The notes under the pieces were generated by a model. The model was not told the origin of the DNA. It saw only the letters and a list, made by a program, of their open reading frames with translations, and did no database searches. From contig NZ_CP116936.1 of assembly GCF_028475105.1 (NCBI RefSeq), forward strand, positions 434,001 through 498,000: a DNA stretch of 64,000 nucleotides, read 5' to 3'. Source of the DNA: Micromonospora sp. LH3U1. GTDB taxonomy: Bacteria > Actinomycetota > Actinomycetes > Mycobacteriales > Micromonosporaceae. Shown here in pieces: positions 28,628 to 36,812 of the stretch (positions are counted from its first letter, which is position 1; each line of letters starts with the position of its first letter). The position numbers and the translations under genes were made by a program.

Positions 28628-28633
28628 ACGCTA
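28628..28633 (-). promoter_or_regulatory. Candidate -10 box TAGCGT, leaderless GNAT-rarD operon
   Basis: The hexamer is 6 bases before the GTG at 28621 on the minus strand, and no purine-rich site intervenes. Confidence 0.45.
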
Positions 28634-28682
28634 ACTGCCGAGGTGGGCACCCACGCCGGCCAATTCCCGAACTCTGGTCAGT

Positions 28683-28725
28683 GGCCCGCCCGGACCCCGA
28701 CCGTGGTCGGAGCCCCGGGCGGGCC
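28683..28725 (-). terminator. Hairpin after the holin-like gene
   Basis: Eleven-base perfect arms GGCCCGCCCGG/CCGGGCGGGCC enclose a second stem CCGACC/GGTCGG. It lies 27 bases downstream of the minus-strand gene at 28752 and just upstream of the GNAT promoter. Confidence 0.7.
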
Positions 28726-28751
28726 GGGTCGGGGTGCTGGCCGGTGACCGG

Positions 28752-29138
28752 TCAGTCGCGGTCGAGGACGGCGCCGAGGATCCAGGTCACGATGCTCACG
28801 AAGAGAGCACCGAGCACGGCGGCCGGCCAGAAACCGTCCACGGAGAACGGCAGGTCGACCTGGTCGGCGATCCAGCTGGTGAGCAGGAACAGCAGCCCGT
28901 TCACCACCAGCGCGATGAGACCCAGGGTCAGCAGGTAGAAGCCACAGCCGACGGTCTTGATGACCGGCTGGAGAACCGCGTTGACCACACCGAAGATCAC
29001 CGCCACCAGGAGCAGCGTGGTCACCGTCTCGACGGCGGAGTTCGACTCCAGAGAGATGCCCGGAATGAGGAGTGTGGCCAGCCAGAAAGCCAGCGCTGTG
29101 CTGGCCAGCCGAATCAGCAGACCTTTCAGAAAACCCAT
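28752..29138 (-). CDS. Phage holin superfamily IV-like four-helix membrane protein
   Basis: This 128-residue protein is predicted with four membrane helices and short loops. It contains VIFGVVNAVLQPVIKTVG and LTLGLIALVVNGLLFLL, as in the actinobacterial phage-holin family (DUF360-type). Despite the family name these are chromosomal housekeeping-type genes with no known function, and no phage genes are near. The ATG has no obvious ribosome site. A hairpin follows. Confidence 0.75.
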   Translation of the reverse strand: MGFLKGLLIRLASTALAFWLATLLIPGISLESNSAVETVTTLLLVAVIFGVVNAVLQPVIKTVGCGFYLLTLGLIALVVNGLLFLLTSWIADQVDLPFSVDGFWPAAVLGALFVSIVTWILGAVLDRD

Positions 29139-29199
29139 GGCGGGGATCGTGCCACGGACGACGCACCGGCGTAACCCGGCAGTTGACCACCCGGGTGGA

Positions 29200-31113
29200 T
29201 CAGCCGCGCGCCGGCCGCCCGATCAGTTGCGACTCGATCGGAGTGGGGGAGAGCAGTGCCCAGCGCAGCGCCCGCCGGTTGACCACCGCCACCATGTCGT
29301 CCCGGATCCGGGTCAGCCACTCGGCCGAGCCGCCCAGCCCCAACGCGGCGCCGGCCAGCGCGGCCTCGGCGGCGTTCAGCGGCTGCAGCAACGCCAGGTC
29401 GGCCCGGCTCAACGCGTCCACGTCCGCTGGAGTCAGCTCGTCCCGTACGACCAGGGTGGCCCGCCACGGCGGGCCCGGCTCGGCCTCGGCCGCCACCGGC
29501 CCGGCGTCGACGACCAGCAGCAACGGATGCAGCGCCGTGCCCACCCCGTCGGCGACCGGCCGACCGGGTGGGATCAACGGGATCGTGCCGCCCGGCGCGC
29601 CCACCCCTCGGACGAACGGCTCCCAGGCGCGTGGCCGTGCGGTCTGCACCACCACCAGGGCGCCGAGTGCCAAGGCGCGCAGGGCCACCAACTGGGCGGC
29701 GCGCACCCCGCCGACCAACAGCACCCGGGTGCTCTCCGGCCGGAACAGCCGCACGGTGATGGCTCCGCCGTGCCGGTTCGTGCCGACCATCATCCCCGCG
29801 TCGCCCAGGGTCAGCTCCCAGTCGTCCATCGCGGGCTGGGGCTGCGCCCCGGGTGCGGTCAGCGCCAACGGCAGCGTGGCGGCCAGCCCGGTCAGGTGTG
29901 CGCCGTCGAGCCGTCGCAACTCCCCACCCAGGTCGGTCACCAGCCGGTTCAGCGCCTCGCTGGCCGTTGCCAACTCGGTCGCCGTCCCGGCGGCCAGGCG
30001 TACGGTCAGCTCGGTTGGCACGCCGACCGCGCCGGTGCTCGGCGACGGACCCGCGGAGATCGACACCGTCGTCGCGGTCGCCGGCAGCGCGAGCAGCCGG
30101 GGCACCAGCCGCCGACCACCCGGACCGTCCGCGTCCGGCCACTGGGCCAGCCGGAAGGTGGCCTGGACCAGGTTGCCGGACCGGAGCGCCGGCCAGGACT
30201 CCCGCACCCCATGGCCGTCGTGGTGGGCCAGCTCGCCCAGGACGCGCAGCGCCGCCGGTACGCCGAGCGGTCGCGCGGTCAGCGGCCCGAGCCGGCGGAC
30301 GATCCGGCGTACCGTGCCGGCGAGTACGCGGCGCAGGTCTTCCTCAGACCAACCGTCCACCCGCAGCACCCGGACCGCCACCACGGCCCGCTCCCGCCCG
30401 GCGAGCCGTCCGTCGGTGAGCTGCCGGTACGACGTGCCGACCGTGCCACCCGCGGCCGGCACCGGCGCCGGTGCCCCGGCGAGCAGCAGTTGGATCCGCA
30501 GCGGGGGCACGGTCGGCACGGCCGGGGGCAGCAACGCGGACGGCGCGGGGATCGCCCGGGACACGTCGCCGAGCAGGTCGCCGGGGTCGCCGAGCTCCAG
30601 CAGTGCCACCATGCCGGCGGTGTCCTCCAGCACCGCCGCCGGCCCGCCGGTCAGCTCCGTCGACCGGACGACGGTGCCGGGAGCGACCAGATCGAGCAGT
30701 TCGGCCGATCCGGCCGGCCCGGTCAAGGCCCGACGGCGGGTCAGGTGCCCGACGGTGGTGCCCAACCACTCGAAGAGCCACCGGCCCCGGACCCGGACCC
30801 AGGCGGCCCCCACCAGCAGCACCGCCACCAGCACGGCCGCCACGATGACCGGTGCGCCCCGGCCGAGGGCGGTGAGGACGAGCGCCGCCGCGACCTGTGC
30901 GGTGACAAGTTGGCCGGCCCGTACTCCTGCGCCCGCGCGCCGCGCCACCGAGGCCCAGCGGTCGACGGGCGACCGACGACGAGGTGTGCGTTGATCGACT
31001 GAGCCAGGTCTGCGGTCGGCGGGCGTGCCCGGACCGATTGCCCGCGAGACGGCGCTTGGCCCGGGCCCGACCGGGGGCGCCGGGTGCGGTCCTCCGGTGG
31101 TGATCGCCGGCAC
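29200..31113 (-). CDS. eccE: Type VII secretion protein EccE
   Basis: This 637-residue protein has two adjacent membrane helices (residues ~70-115, VTAQVAAALVLTALG and PVIVAAVLVAVLLVGAAWV) and a large soluble domain, the EccE layout. EccE sits at the rim of the ESX membrane complex and contacts mycosin. GTG at 31113 is chosen because GAGGAGG lies 4 bases upstream; an ATG at 31140 is an alternative. It is divergent from two WXG100 genes. The ~70 residues before the first helix are Pro/Gly/Arg-rich. Confidence 0.75.
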   Translation of the reverse strand: MPAITTGGPHPAPPVGPGPSAVSRAIGPGTPADRRPGSVDQRTPRRRSPVDRWASVARRAGAGVRAGQLVTAQVAAALVLTALGRGAPVIVAAVLVAVLLVGAAWVRVRGRWLFEWLGTTVGHLTRRRALTGPAGSAELLDLVAPGTVVRSTELTGGPAAVLEDTAGMVALLELGDPGDLLGDVSRAIPAPSALLPPAVPTVPPLRIQLLLAGAPAPVPAAGGTVGTSYRQLTDGRLAGRERAVVAVRVLRVDGWSEEDLRRVLAGTVRRIVRRLGPLTARPLGVPAALRVLGELAHHDGHGVRESWPALRSGNLVQATFRLAQWPDADGPGGRRLVPRLLALPATATTVSISAGPSPSTGAVGVPTELTVRLAAGTATELATASEALNRLVTDLGGELRRLDGAHLTGLAATLPLALTAPGAQPQPAMDDWELTLGDAGMMVGTNRHGGAITVRLFRPESTRVLLVGGVRAAQLVALRALALGALVVVQTARPRAWEPFVRGVGAPGGTIPLIPPGRPVADGVGTALHPLLLVVDAGPVAAEAEPGPPWRATLVVRDELTPADVDALSRADLALLQPLNAAEAALAGAALGLGGSAEWLTRIRDDMVAVVNRRALRWALLSPTPIESQLIGRPARG

Positions 31114-31225
31114 CGTGCCTCCTCGACCAGTGCGGACCATGTCAGGCGGCCGGCCGCCCTCCGACGGCCCGTCACGCGCCGCGACGTGGCTGCGGCACAT
31201 CGTAAGCGACCGATGGCCGACGTGG

Positions 31226-31234
31226 TTGTCCACA
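31226..31234 (+). promoter_or_regulatory. DnaA-box-like TTGTCCACA in the eccE-esx spacer
   Basis: It is an exact match to the Streptomyces DnaA box consensus. It stands alone in the 290-bp divergent spacer, so it may be chance or a regulatory site. Confidence 0.3.
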
Positions 31235-31403
31235 GGGGAGGTGCGCGGGGTAGCAGAACCGCTACGAGGCCGCTACCGTCAGCCACGAAGCTCATCGCTG
31301 ACCCGTGTCTCAGTGCTCGACGGCCGGGCCAAGCGAACGACGCGTTCCCCAGAGCGGGCGCGTTGACGGCCAGGTGCGATCAGAGAGACGAGGTGACGTC
31401 GGG

Positions 31404-31724
31404 GTGTCCCAGACCCAGGCAGAAGCCGCGGTGATGCAGCAGACCGCCGCGAAGTTCGAGCAGGTCGACCAGTCGTTGCAGTCCATGCTGACCGGCCTGC
31501 TGGCCGAGCTGGAGGTGTTGCAGCAGGCCTGGCGTGGCGCCGGTGGCCGGTCGTTCGAGCAGGTCAAGCGCCAGTGGTCACAGGACCAGGCGGCGCTGCA
31601 CCGGGTCCTGCGGGAGACCGCCGGGGCGATCCGCACCGCCGGCCGGCACTACGACGCCTCCGACGACGACGTCGCCAGCCGCGTGGCCGGCACCAACCGC
31701 GGCGGCATCCAGCTGCCGCTCTGA
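31404..31724 (+). CDS. WXG100-family ESX substrate (CFP-10-like)
   Basis: This 106-residue helical hairpin protein has WRGAG at the turn (about residue 44), flanked by amphipathic helices (FEQVDQSLQSMLTGLLAELEVL and SFEQVKRQWSQDQAALHRVL). Such proteins pair with a partner and leave the cell through the ESX channel. GTG at 31404 has a weak GAGG upstream and gives the family N-terminus SQTQAEAAVM. Its neighbour 22 bp downstream encodes the second WXG100 protein. Confidence 0.85.
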   Translation: MSQTQAEAAVMQQTAAKFEQVDQSLQSMLTGLLAELEVLQQAWRGAGGRSFEQVKRQWSQDQAALHRVLRETAGAIRTAGRHYDASDDDVASRVAGTNRGGIQLPL

Positions 31725-31746
31725 TCCCGCTCGGGAGGGAAATCCG

Positions 31747-32040
31747 ATGGACCATGGTGTGCTGGTCGTCAACTTCGCCGCGCTTCAGCAGGCCGGCGCG
31801 GACATCCAGAAGGCGTTGAACACCCTCGACTCGCAGCTCGGCCAACTCGAACGCGATGCGGCCCCGCTGGTGTCGAGCTGGACGGGCGAGGCCCGACAGG
31901 CGTACGAGCAGCGGCAGGCGCGGTGGCGGTCCGCTTCACAGGACCTCCAGGCGATGCTGCGTGACATCAAGTTCGCGGTGGACGACTCCGCCACCGACTA
32001 CCTGGACACCGAAAAGAAGAACACCGGGCTGTTCCAGTGA
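31747..32040 (+). CDS. WXG100-family ESX substrate (ESAT-6-like)
   Basis: This 97-residue protein has SWTGEA at the helical turn (residue ~43) and a C-terminal segment ATDYLDTEKKN that fits the ESX export signal YxxxD/E. GGGAGGG lies 6 bases before ATG. It probably forms a heterodimer with the product of 31404. It lies tail to tail with mycP, with 85 bp between. Confidence 0.87.
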   Translation: MDHGVLVVNFAALQQAGADIQKALNTLDSQLGQLERDAAPLVSSWTGEARQAYEQRQARWRSASQDLQAMLRDIKFAVDDSATDYLDTEKKNTGLFQ

Positions 32041-32125
32041 CCGCGGTGGGCCGGGAGCGCTGACCGTGTCCGGGTCGGCGCCCTGGCCGCTGCGGGTCAG
32101 AGGTCAGGGCGGTGCGCCGGCGGGG

Positions 32126-33352
32126 TCAGGCCTGGCCGGCGGGGCGCCAGCGTCGGCGTGCGCCACGGGGCAACACCAGGGCGAGCAGTGCCACGGTGGC
32201 CGCCGTCGTGCCGACCACCGCACCGACCAGCAGGGCCCGATCCCGGGCGGTCGCCCGGCGGGCCTGGCGGGCGAGCAGTGCCGGGTCGACACGGTCGTCG
32301 GCGAGCACGGCCACCGGCCGAGGGTCGGCCGCGCGGCCGCCGCTGGTCTCGGTGACCGCACGGTACGGGTTCAGCACGCCGGCGCCGTACCCGCCGCCGT
32401 GGCCGGCGCCAGGAGCTGGATCGGCGGTGGCGACGATCCGCTCCGCGACCTGGGCGGCGGTCAGATCCGGCCGGTATTCGCGCAGCAACGCAGCGGTGGC
32501 GGCCACGAAGGGCGCCGCGTAACTGGTGCCCTCGACCCGATGGTGGCCCGCGCCGGGTGCGGCGGTCAGCACCGCACTGCCCGGTGCGACCAGGTCGACG
32601 TACGACCCGGTCTGGGAGAAGGTCGCCCGCTCGCCGTCCGCCCCGATCGCCCCCACGCCGAGCACCCCGTCGTAACCGGCGGGGAACGGCCGGGGGTCCC
32701 CGCCGTCGTGCAGGTTGCCGGCGGCGGCCACCAGCACCACGTCCCGGTCGACCGCGTACCGCACGGCAGAGCGGACTTCCGGGTCATCCGCGTACAGCAC
32801 CACGGACAGGTTCACCACGTCGGCGTCGTGGTCGACGGCCCAGCGGATGGCCTGGGCGAACTCGTCGGCGCTGACCGTGCGCCCCGACTCCCGCCCCTGC
32901 ACCACCTGCTGCTCACTCACCCGTACCGGCAGGATCCGGGCACCCGGCGCCAGGCCGCGAAACGCGACTCCGTCGCGGGGTGCCGCCGCGATGATGCTCG
33001 CCACGCCGGTGCCGTGCCCGGCGCAGTCCCGACTGCCGTCGCCGCCGGGGTCGAGCAGGTCGGTGCCGGCCAGCACCCGTCCGGCCAGTTGAGGGTGTAC
33101 CCGGTCCACGCCGGAGTCGACCACCGCGACGGTCACCCCGGCGCCAGTGGCCAGCGGCGCGAGCCGGGCGGGGTCGTACCGTTGCTGTGGCCAGGGTGTG
33201 GCCGTGACCGGCCGGACGGGGGCGAGTGGGGTCGCGCAGGCCGGTGCCGCCCGGAGGCTGGCGGCGGTGGCGGCGACGATCGGGAGGGCCGGTACGGTCA
33301 GCAGGCTGGCGGCCAGACCTGCGAGGACCGGCCGCGTGATCGATCGGGACAT
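32126..33352 (-). CDS. mycP: Mycosin, type VII secretion subtilisin-like protease
   Basis: This 408-residue S8 serine protease has a signal peptide (SRSITRPVLAGLAASLL...). The catalytic triad is Asp in VAVVDSGVD, His in CAGHGTGVAS and Ser in VEGTSYAAP, with the oxyanion Asn in AAAGNLHD. A C-terminal helix (ALLVGAVVGTTAATVALLALVL) followed by RRR anchors it in the membrane. Mycosins cleave ESX substrates and are needed for the secretion complex. The ATG at 33352 has GGAGG 6 bases upstream. It is divergent from the SseB gene. Confidence 0.9.
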   Translation of the reverse strand: MSRSITRPVLAGLAASLLTVPALPIVAATAASLRAAPACATPLAPVRPVTATPWPQQRYDPARLAPLATGAGVTVAVVDSGVDRVHPQLAGRVLAGTDLLDPGGDGSRDCAGHGTGVASIIAAAPRDGVAFRGLAPGARILPVRVSEQQVVQGRESGRTVSADEFAQAIRWAVDHDADVVNLSVVLYADDPEVRSAVRYAVDRDVVLVAAAGNLHDGGDPRPFPAGYDGVLGVGAIGADGERATFSQTGSYVDLVAPGSAVLTAAPGAGHHRVEGTSYAAPFVAATAALLREYRPDLTAAQVAERIVATADPAPGAGHGGGYGAGVLNPYRAVTETSGGRAADPRPVAVLADDRVDPALLARQARRATARDRALLVGAVVGTTAATVALLALVLPRGARRRWRPAGQA

Positions 33353-33434
33353 CGACAGCCTCCGTATCGTGTCGGCTCCGGGACGGGATGTTATCGCCTT
33401 GTCCGCGCCCTGGCAGACCGCCGACGGCCAGCAA

Positions 33435-33462
33435 TTGTGATCTTGATGCCACCTTGTAGGTT
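33435..33462 (+). promoter_or_regulatory. Candidate promoter for the SseB-domain gene
   Basis: TTGTGA (33435-33440) and TAGGTT (33457-33462) are separated by 16 bases in the 152-bp divergent spacer. This AT-richer stretch lies ~43 bases before the start codon. Confidence 0.4.
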
Positions 33463-33504
33463 GTACGCGATACCTGTGGCCTGTTCTCGGAAGGAGAGGT
33501 GGCC

Positions 33505-34674
33505 GTGACCGAATGGGAGCCGGCCACGGAGGCCGAGGTGGCGATGCGCGACGCGCTGCGCGCCAACGATCAGGAGCTCTACTTCCGGCTCCTGTCCCGC
33601 ACCGATCTGTTGTTGCCGGTCGCCGCGCCAGCGCAGCCCGGCCAGGCACCCGCTGGCTGGGGCACCTGGACCACCGGCGGCCGGACCCACGTGCTGGCCT
33701 TCACCTCCGCCGCCGCACTGCGGACCTGCCTCGGCGAGCACTCCGGCAGCAACCGGCGCATCCCCTTCGCCGACCTCGCGGTCAGCTGGCCCAACCAGGA
33801 GTGGTGGCTCGCCGTCAACCCGGGGCTGCCGGTCGAGGGCTACCTGCCGGCCTGGTTCGTGTCCCAACTCTCCCGGGGCGACGTGCGACTGCCCGGCCGT
33901 GCCATGGGCGCCCGCGCTCGGCTGGAGCGGGCGGAGACCCTGGCCCGCACCCGGACCGGCGTGCCCGGCCGGGACGGCGCGCCAGCCGCTGGATCGCCTC
34001 CCGCGATGGGTGCGGCGTCGTCCGGGCCCGCCCCGATTCCGCCCGCCCCGACCTCGCTTGCCCCGATCCCGTCCGCCCCGATTCCGCCCTCCCCGATCCA
34101 ACCGCGGAGGCCCGCTCGGGGCGCGGTGCCCCGTGTGGGCGCCCCGTCGGTGCCGGGTCCGGCGCTCCGGACACCCGGCCCCGCTGAGCCGTCGCGCCGA
34201 TCCGGCGAGGAGGACATGCCCGCTGCCGGTCAGCGGCATCCGACCGACCCGCCTCGAACCGACCCGCCTCGAACCGACCCGCCTCGAACCGACCCGCCTC
34301 GAACCGGCCCGTCGGGCACCGGCGCCCTGCCCCGCACGGGCCGGCCGTCCCGGTTCGCACCGTTGACGCCCCCGAGCGCCCCGGTGTCGGTCCGGCCGAT
34401 GGCCCGGCCCCGGGCTGGCCGGCGGCGAATCGGCCGGGCGACGTCGACGGCCTGGCGGCGGGTAACGGCAACGGCGGTCCCCAGGCCCCTCGGCGCTCCT
34501 TCTTCGAACCCACTTCCGCCCGGGATCGGGTGCCCGACCCGACCCCGAGCGGCGGCCGGTCCGGTGACCGTGCGGCCCCACCGACCCGCTTCGGCCGAGG
34601 CAGCCAGCCCTTCCCACGCCGCCGTCCGCCCGAAGCGCTGGCCGACGAGACCGCGACACGGGCCTTCCCCATGA
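33505..34674 (+). CDS. SseB-domain protein, N-terminal part (frameshifted gene)
   Basis: Residues ~10-125 form an SseB-type domain: ALRANDQELYFRLLSR, WTTGGRTHVLAFTS, and WPNQEWWLAVNPGLPVEGYLP. A Pro-rich linker with four TDPPR repeats follows. From about 34330 on this frame turns into Arg-rich, poorly biased sequence, while the frame one base earlier becomes normal coding. So this ORF and the one ending at 36446 are very likely one gene (33505-36446) broken by a one-base loss (or two-base gain) between ~34300 and ~34520. A sequencing error in the GC-rich tract is possible. GTG at 33505 has AGGAG 8 bases upstream. It lies beside mycP. Confidence 0.65.
   Translation: MTEWEPATEAEVAMRDALRANDQELYFRLLSRTDLLLPVAAPAQPGQAPAGWGTWTTGGRTHVLAFTSAAALRTCLGEHSGSNRRIPFADLAVSWPNQEWWLAVNPGLPVEGYLPAWFVSQLSRGDVRLPGRAMGARARLERAETLARTRTGVPGRDGAPAAGSPPAMGAASSGPAPIPPAPTSLAPIPSAPIPPSPIQPRRPARGAVPRVGAPSVPGPALRTPGPAEPSRRSGEEDMPAAGQRHPTDPPRTDPPRTDPPRTDPPRTGPSGTGALPRTGRPSRFAPLTPPSAPVSVRPMARPRAGRRRIGRATSTAWRRVTATAVPRPLGAPSSNPLPPGIGCPTRPRAAAGPVTVRPHRPASAEAASPSHAAVRPKRWPTRPRHGPSP
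34243..34302 (+). repeat. Four perfect 15-bp repeats (TDPPR)
   Basis: The unit ACCGACCCGCCTCGA occurs four times in a row, then once in degraded form. It lies in the linker of the SseB gene just before the frameshift zone. Slipped-strand events at such repeats are an obvious source of length change, although a 15-bp unit itself would keep frame. Confidence 0.85.
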
Positions 34675-36446
34675 CGGATCCGGACGCCACCCGGCCGCTG
34701 CGGCAGCCGGCGGGCGACCTCGGCGCGTCCCGAGGGGTACGCGCACCGGCATCCGGCGAGGAGATCACCCAGCCCCTGCCTCCGCGCTGGCCCGATCCGG
34801 TGGCCGAGGAGCCCACCCGCGCGTTCCGGATGACCGGTGAGCCTCCGCTGACCAGGGCGTCGGAGCGGCCCAGCCCTTCGGCGGACGAGACCCAGGCGAT
34901 CCCGCGTGACCGGCCGAGCCGGTTCGGGCCGGTGGACGGGTTGTCGGCGTCCGTCGCAGAACCGGTCTCCGGCCCGCCCGCGCCGCGCCGCGGCTTCACG
35001 CCCATCGTCATCGAGGGCACCATCATCGAGTCCCGCGACCTCACCGACCCGGTCGAGAGCAGCGGCCCGGTCGATGCGACCCGCCGGCCCGCCCCCGCCG
35101 AGGCCGCCCCGCCGCCGTTCGGCTCGGTGCCCCCCGGTCCGGGCCTGTTCGGTCCGTCGTCGTTCAGCCCCAGCCCTCCCGGTCCCGCGTCGTTCAGTCC
35201 CAGCCCTCCCGGTCCGTCGTCGTTCAGTCCCAGCCAGTCCGGTCCGGGCCCGTACGCCCCACGCCCCACGGCTCCGGCGCAGGCCGACCTTGCTGGCGCC
35301 GAGGTGGGCAGTGTGCGCACCGATGACCGCCCCGGCGTCCCGGCCAGCGGCGATCGCGCCGACCTCGGCGGTTCGTCGGTCGGCGTGACCGGCTCGGATC
35401 GGGTCGGCAGCGACGAGAGCACGATCACGGACGGCGACGGGCAGCGCCCGCCGGCCGACGAACCGGCGCCGGTCGAGTTCGAGCCGGCCAACACGGTCGA
35501 GGAGGACCTGCTCGGCGCCGCCGGTGTCGGCAGCACGGACACGTTCCTGTCCACCCTGCTGCTGGCCCGGGTGCTGCTGCCGGCGGCACCCGAGTCGGTG
35601 CGGGGGAGCCGCCCCGGGGATCCGGGCTTCGTCTGGCGTACCGGGCAGCTCGACGGCGAGACGTACGTGGTGGTCTACACCTCGCCCGAGCGCCTCGCCG
35701 ACCACACCGAGGGTGACGTCGACACGGTCCGGGTGAAGTTCGCCCAACTGATCCGGCGCTGGCCCGAGGAGGACTGGTCGTTCGCCGTCAACCCGGGCAC
35801 CCCGGTCGGTGCGAAGTTGCCCGGAGAGCAGATCGTCGCGTTGGCCAACTGGGCCGCCGAGGTGGGGCTCGGTGACGACCTGGAGGTGGACCCGGAGGAA
35901 GCGCCGGCCGTGGCCGAGCCCACCGCCCGCCCCCGGTACGCCCCGGCGGCGGTCGACCCGACCCGACCGACGGTCATGCAGAAGGCGATCGCGCCCAGTC
36001 AGCTCGCGTACTACCTGGATCGGGGGTATGACCGGGTCTCCGGCTTCGTGCACCGGGCCGGTGAGCTGGCCCACCTGACCACGCCGGCTCAGGTGCACGA
36101 CGCGCTCGGCCTCAGCTACCCCGGGTCGCCGTTCACCCGGGAAGCCGAGGAGATCTACGTGCTGCGGTGGCCGGCGCACCGGCCGAGCCTCTACCGGATC
36201 CCGTACGGCGGTCAGAACGAGCCGGCGATGCGCGCCATGGAGGGCTGGGTCATCGAGCGTCCACCGTTCCGGGGCAACGGGTTCGCCCCGGGCGAGAGCA
36301 GCGACGTGGTGGCGGAGTTCAAGGTGGACAGCGCGCGCCTCCCGCACGGCACACAGCTGTGGCGGATCGGCGCGGACGGCACCGAGCGGGTGGTCGCGGA
36401 GCTCGACACCGACACGGTGGTCTGGCGACGGGTCGGTGAGGCGTGA
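34530..36446 (+). CDS. SseB-domain protein, C-terminal part with possible effector domain
   Basis: This continues the frameshifted gene begun at 33505; the frame is in fact open from 34188, and the listed GTG has no ribosome site. It holds a ~330-residue disordered linker with recurring ETxAI/TRAF-like motifs. A second SseB-like domain follows (about residues 335-450: STLLLARVLLPAA, TYVVVYTSPERLADH, WPEEDWSFAVNPGTPVGAKLPG). A ~160-residue C-terminal domain closes it (AYYLDRGYDRVSGFVHRAGELAHL, YVLRWPAHRPSLYRIPYGG, GWVIERPPFRGNGF). I do not recognise that last domain. Its place at the end of a long linker, beside ESX genes and before a small partner gene, suggests an effector or toxin-like role. 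Confidence 0.65.
   Translation: MPDPTPSGGRSGDRAAPPTRFGRGSQPFPRRRPPEALADETATRAFPMTDPDATRPLRQPAGDLGASRGVRAPASGEEITQPLPPRWPDPVAEEPTRAFRMTGEPPLTRASERPSPSADETQAIPRDRPSRFGPVDGLSASVAEPVSGPPAPRRGFTPIVIEGTIIESRDLTDPVESSGPVDATRRPAPAEAAPPPFGSVPPGPGLFGPSSFSPSPPGPASFSPSPPGPSSFSPSQSGPGPYAPRPTAPAQADLAGAEVGSVRTDDRPGVPASGDRADLGGSSVGVTGSDRVGSDESTITDGDGQRPPADEPAPVEFEPANTVEEDLLGAAGVGSTDTFLSTLLLARVLLPAAPESVRGSRPGDPGFVWRTGQLDGETYVVVYTSPERLADHTEGDVDTVRVKFAQLIRRWPEEDWSFAVNPGTPVGAKLPGEQIVALANWAAEVGLGDDLEVDPEEAPAVAEPTARPRYAPAAVDPTRPTVMQKAIAPSQLAYYLDRGYDRVSGFVHRAGELAHLTTPAQVHDALGLSYPGSPFTREAEEIYVLRWPAHRPSLYRIPYGGQNEPAMRAMEGWVIERPPFRGNGFAPGESSDVVAEFKVDSARLPHGTQLWRIGADGTERVVAELDTDTVVWRRVGEA
35154..35243 (+). repeat. Three 30-bp repeats (PSSFSPSPPG)
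   Basis: Units at 35154, 35184 and 35214 encode a ten-residue Ser/Pro motif with few changes. They lie in the linker of the SseB protein. Confidence 0.8.
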
Positions 36447-36808
36447 TGCGCGACGGATACGTGGCCCGTTGGCAGGGCCGGGAATACCAGGCCAGCCCGG
36501 ACGGCGACGACATCCGCCTCTACCAGCCCGAGCCGGGCGAGGGCTTCAAGGAGGTCCGCGCGGGCAGGTACGTCCGGGTGCTGCCGGCCAGCGACATCGA
36601 GGACCTGGCGTACGTGCGGACCACCTGCACCTGGCAGGGGCAGCCGTTCATCGTGCTCGGGGAGCACGACGCCTGGCTGCGGGTGGAATACACCGGTGGC
36701 CGCTGGCCGGTGGCTGAGGCGATGCGGCTGGAGGTCTTCGACTTCGGCGTCTACCAGGGTTGGGCACCGGCCGCCGAGGTCACCGACCTGCGGGAGCAGC
36801 GGGTCTGA
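36446..36808 (+). CDS. Small partner protein of the SseB effector-like gene
   Basis: This 120-residue soluble protein is rich in beta-strand pattern: VARWQGREYQASPDGDDIRLY, YVRTTCTWQGQPFIVLGEHDAWLRVEY and VYQGWAPAAEVTDL. Similar small proteins occur next to ESX-linked genes in other actinomycetes as I recall, but I know no tested function. Its ATG shares a base with the stop of the SseB gene, so the two are translationally coupled. The coupling and small size would fit an immunity protein or chaperone. Confidence 0.75.
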   Translation: MRDGYVARWQGREYQASPDGDDIRLYQPEPGEGFKEVRAGRYVRVLPASDIEDLAYVRTTCTWQGQPFIVLGEHDAWLRVEYTGGRWPVAEAMRLEVFDFGVYQGWAPAAEVTDLREQRV

Positions 36809-36812
36809 CCGG

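Noticed and set aside
28752..29138. Phage remnant suggested by the holin-like gene
   Set aside because: No other phage genes, integrase or att-like repeats are nearby; this family is common on actinobacterial chromosomes.
31856..33508. 550-codon plus-strand ORF
   Set aside because: It runs antisense to mycP, whose catalytic triad and signal peptide are intact.
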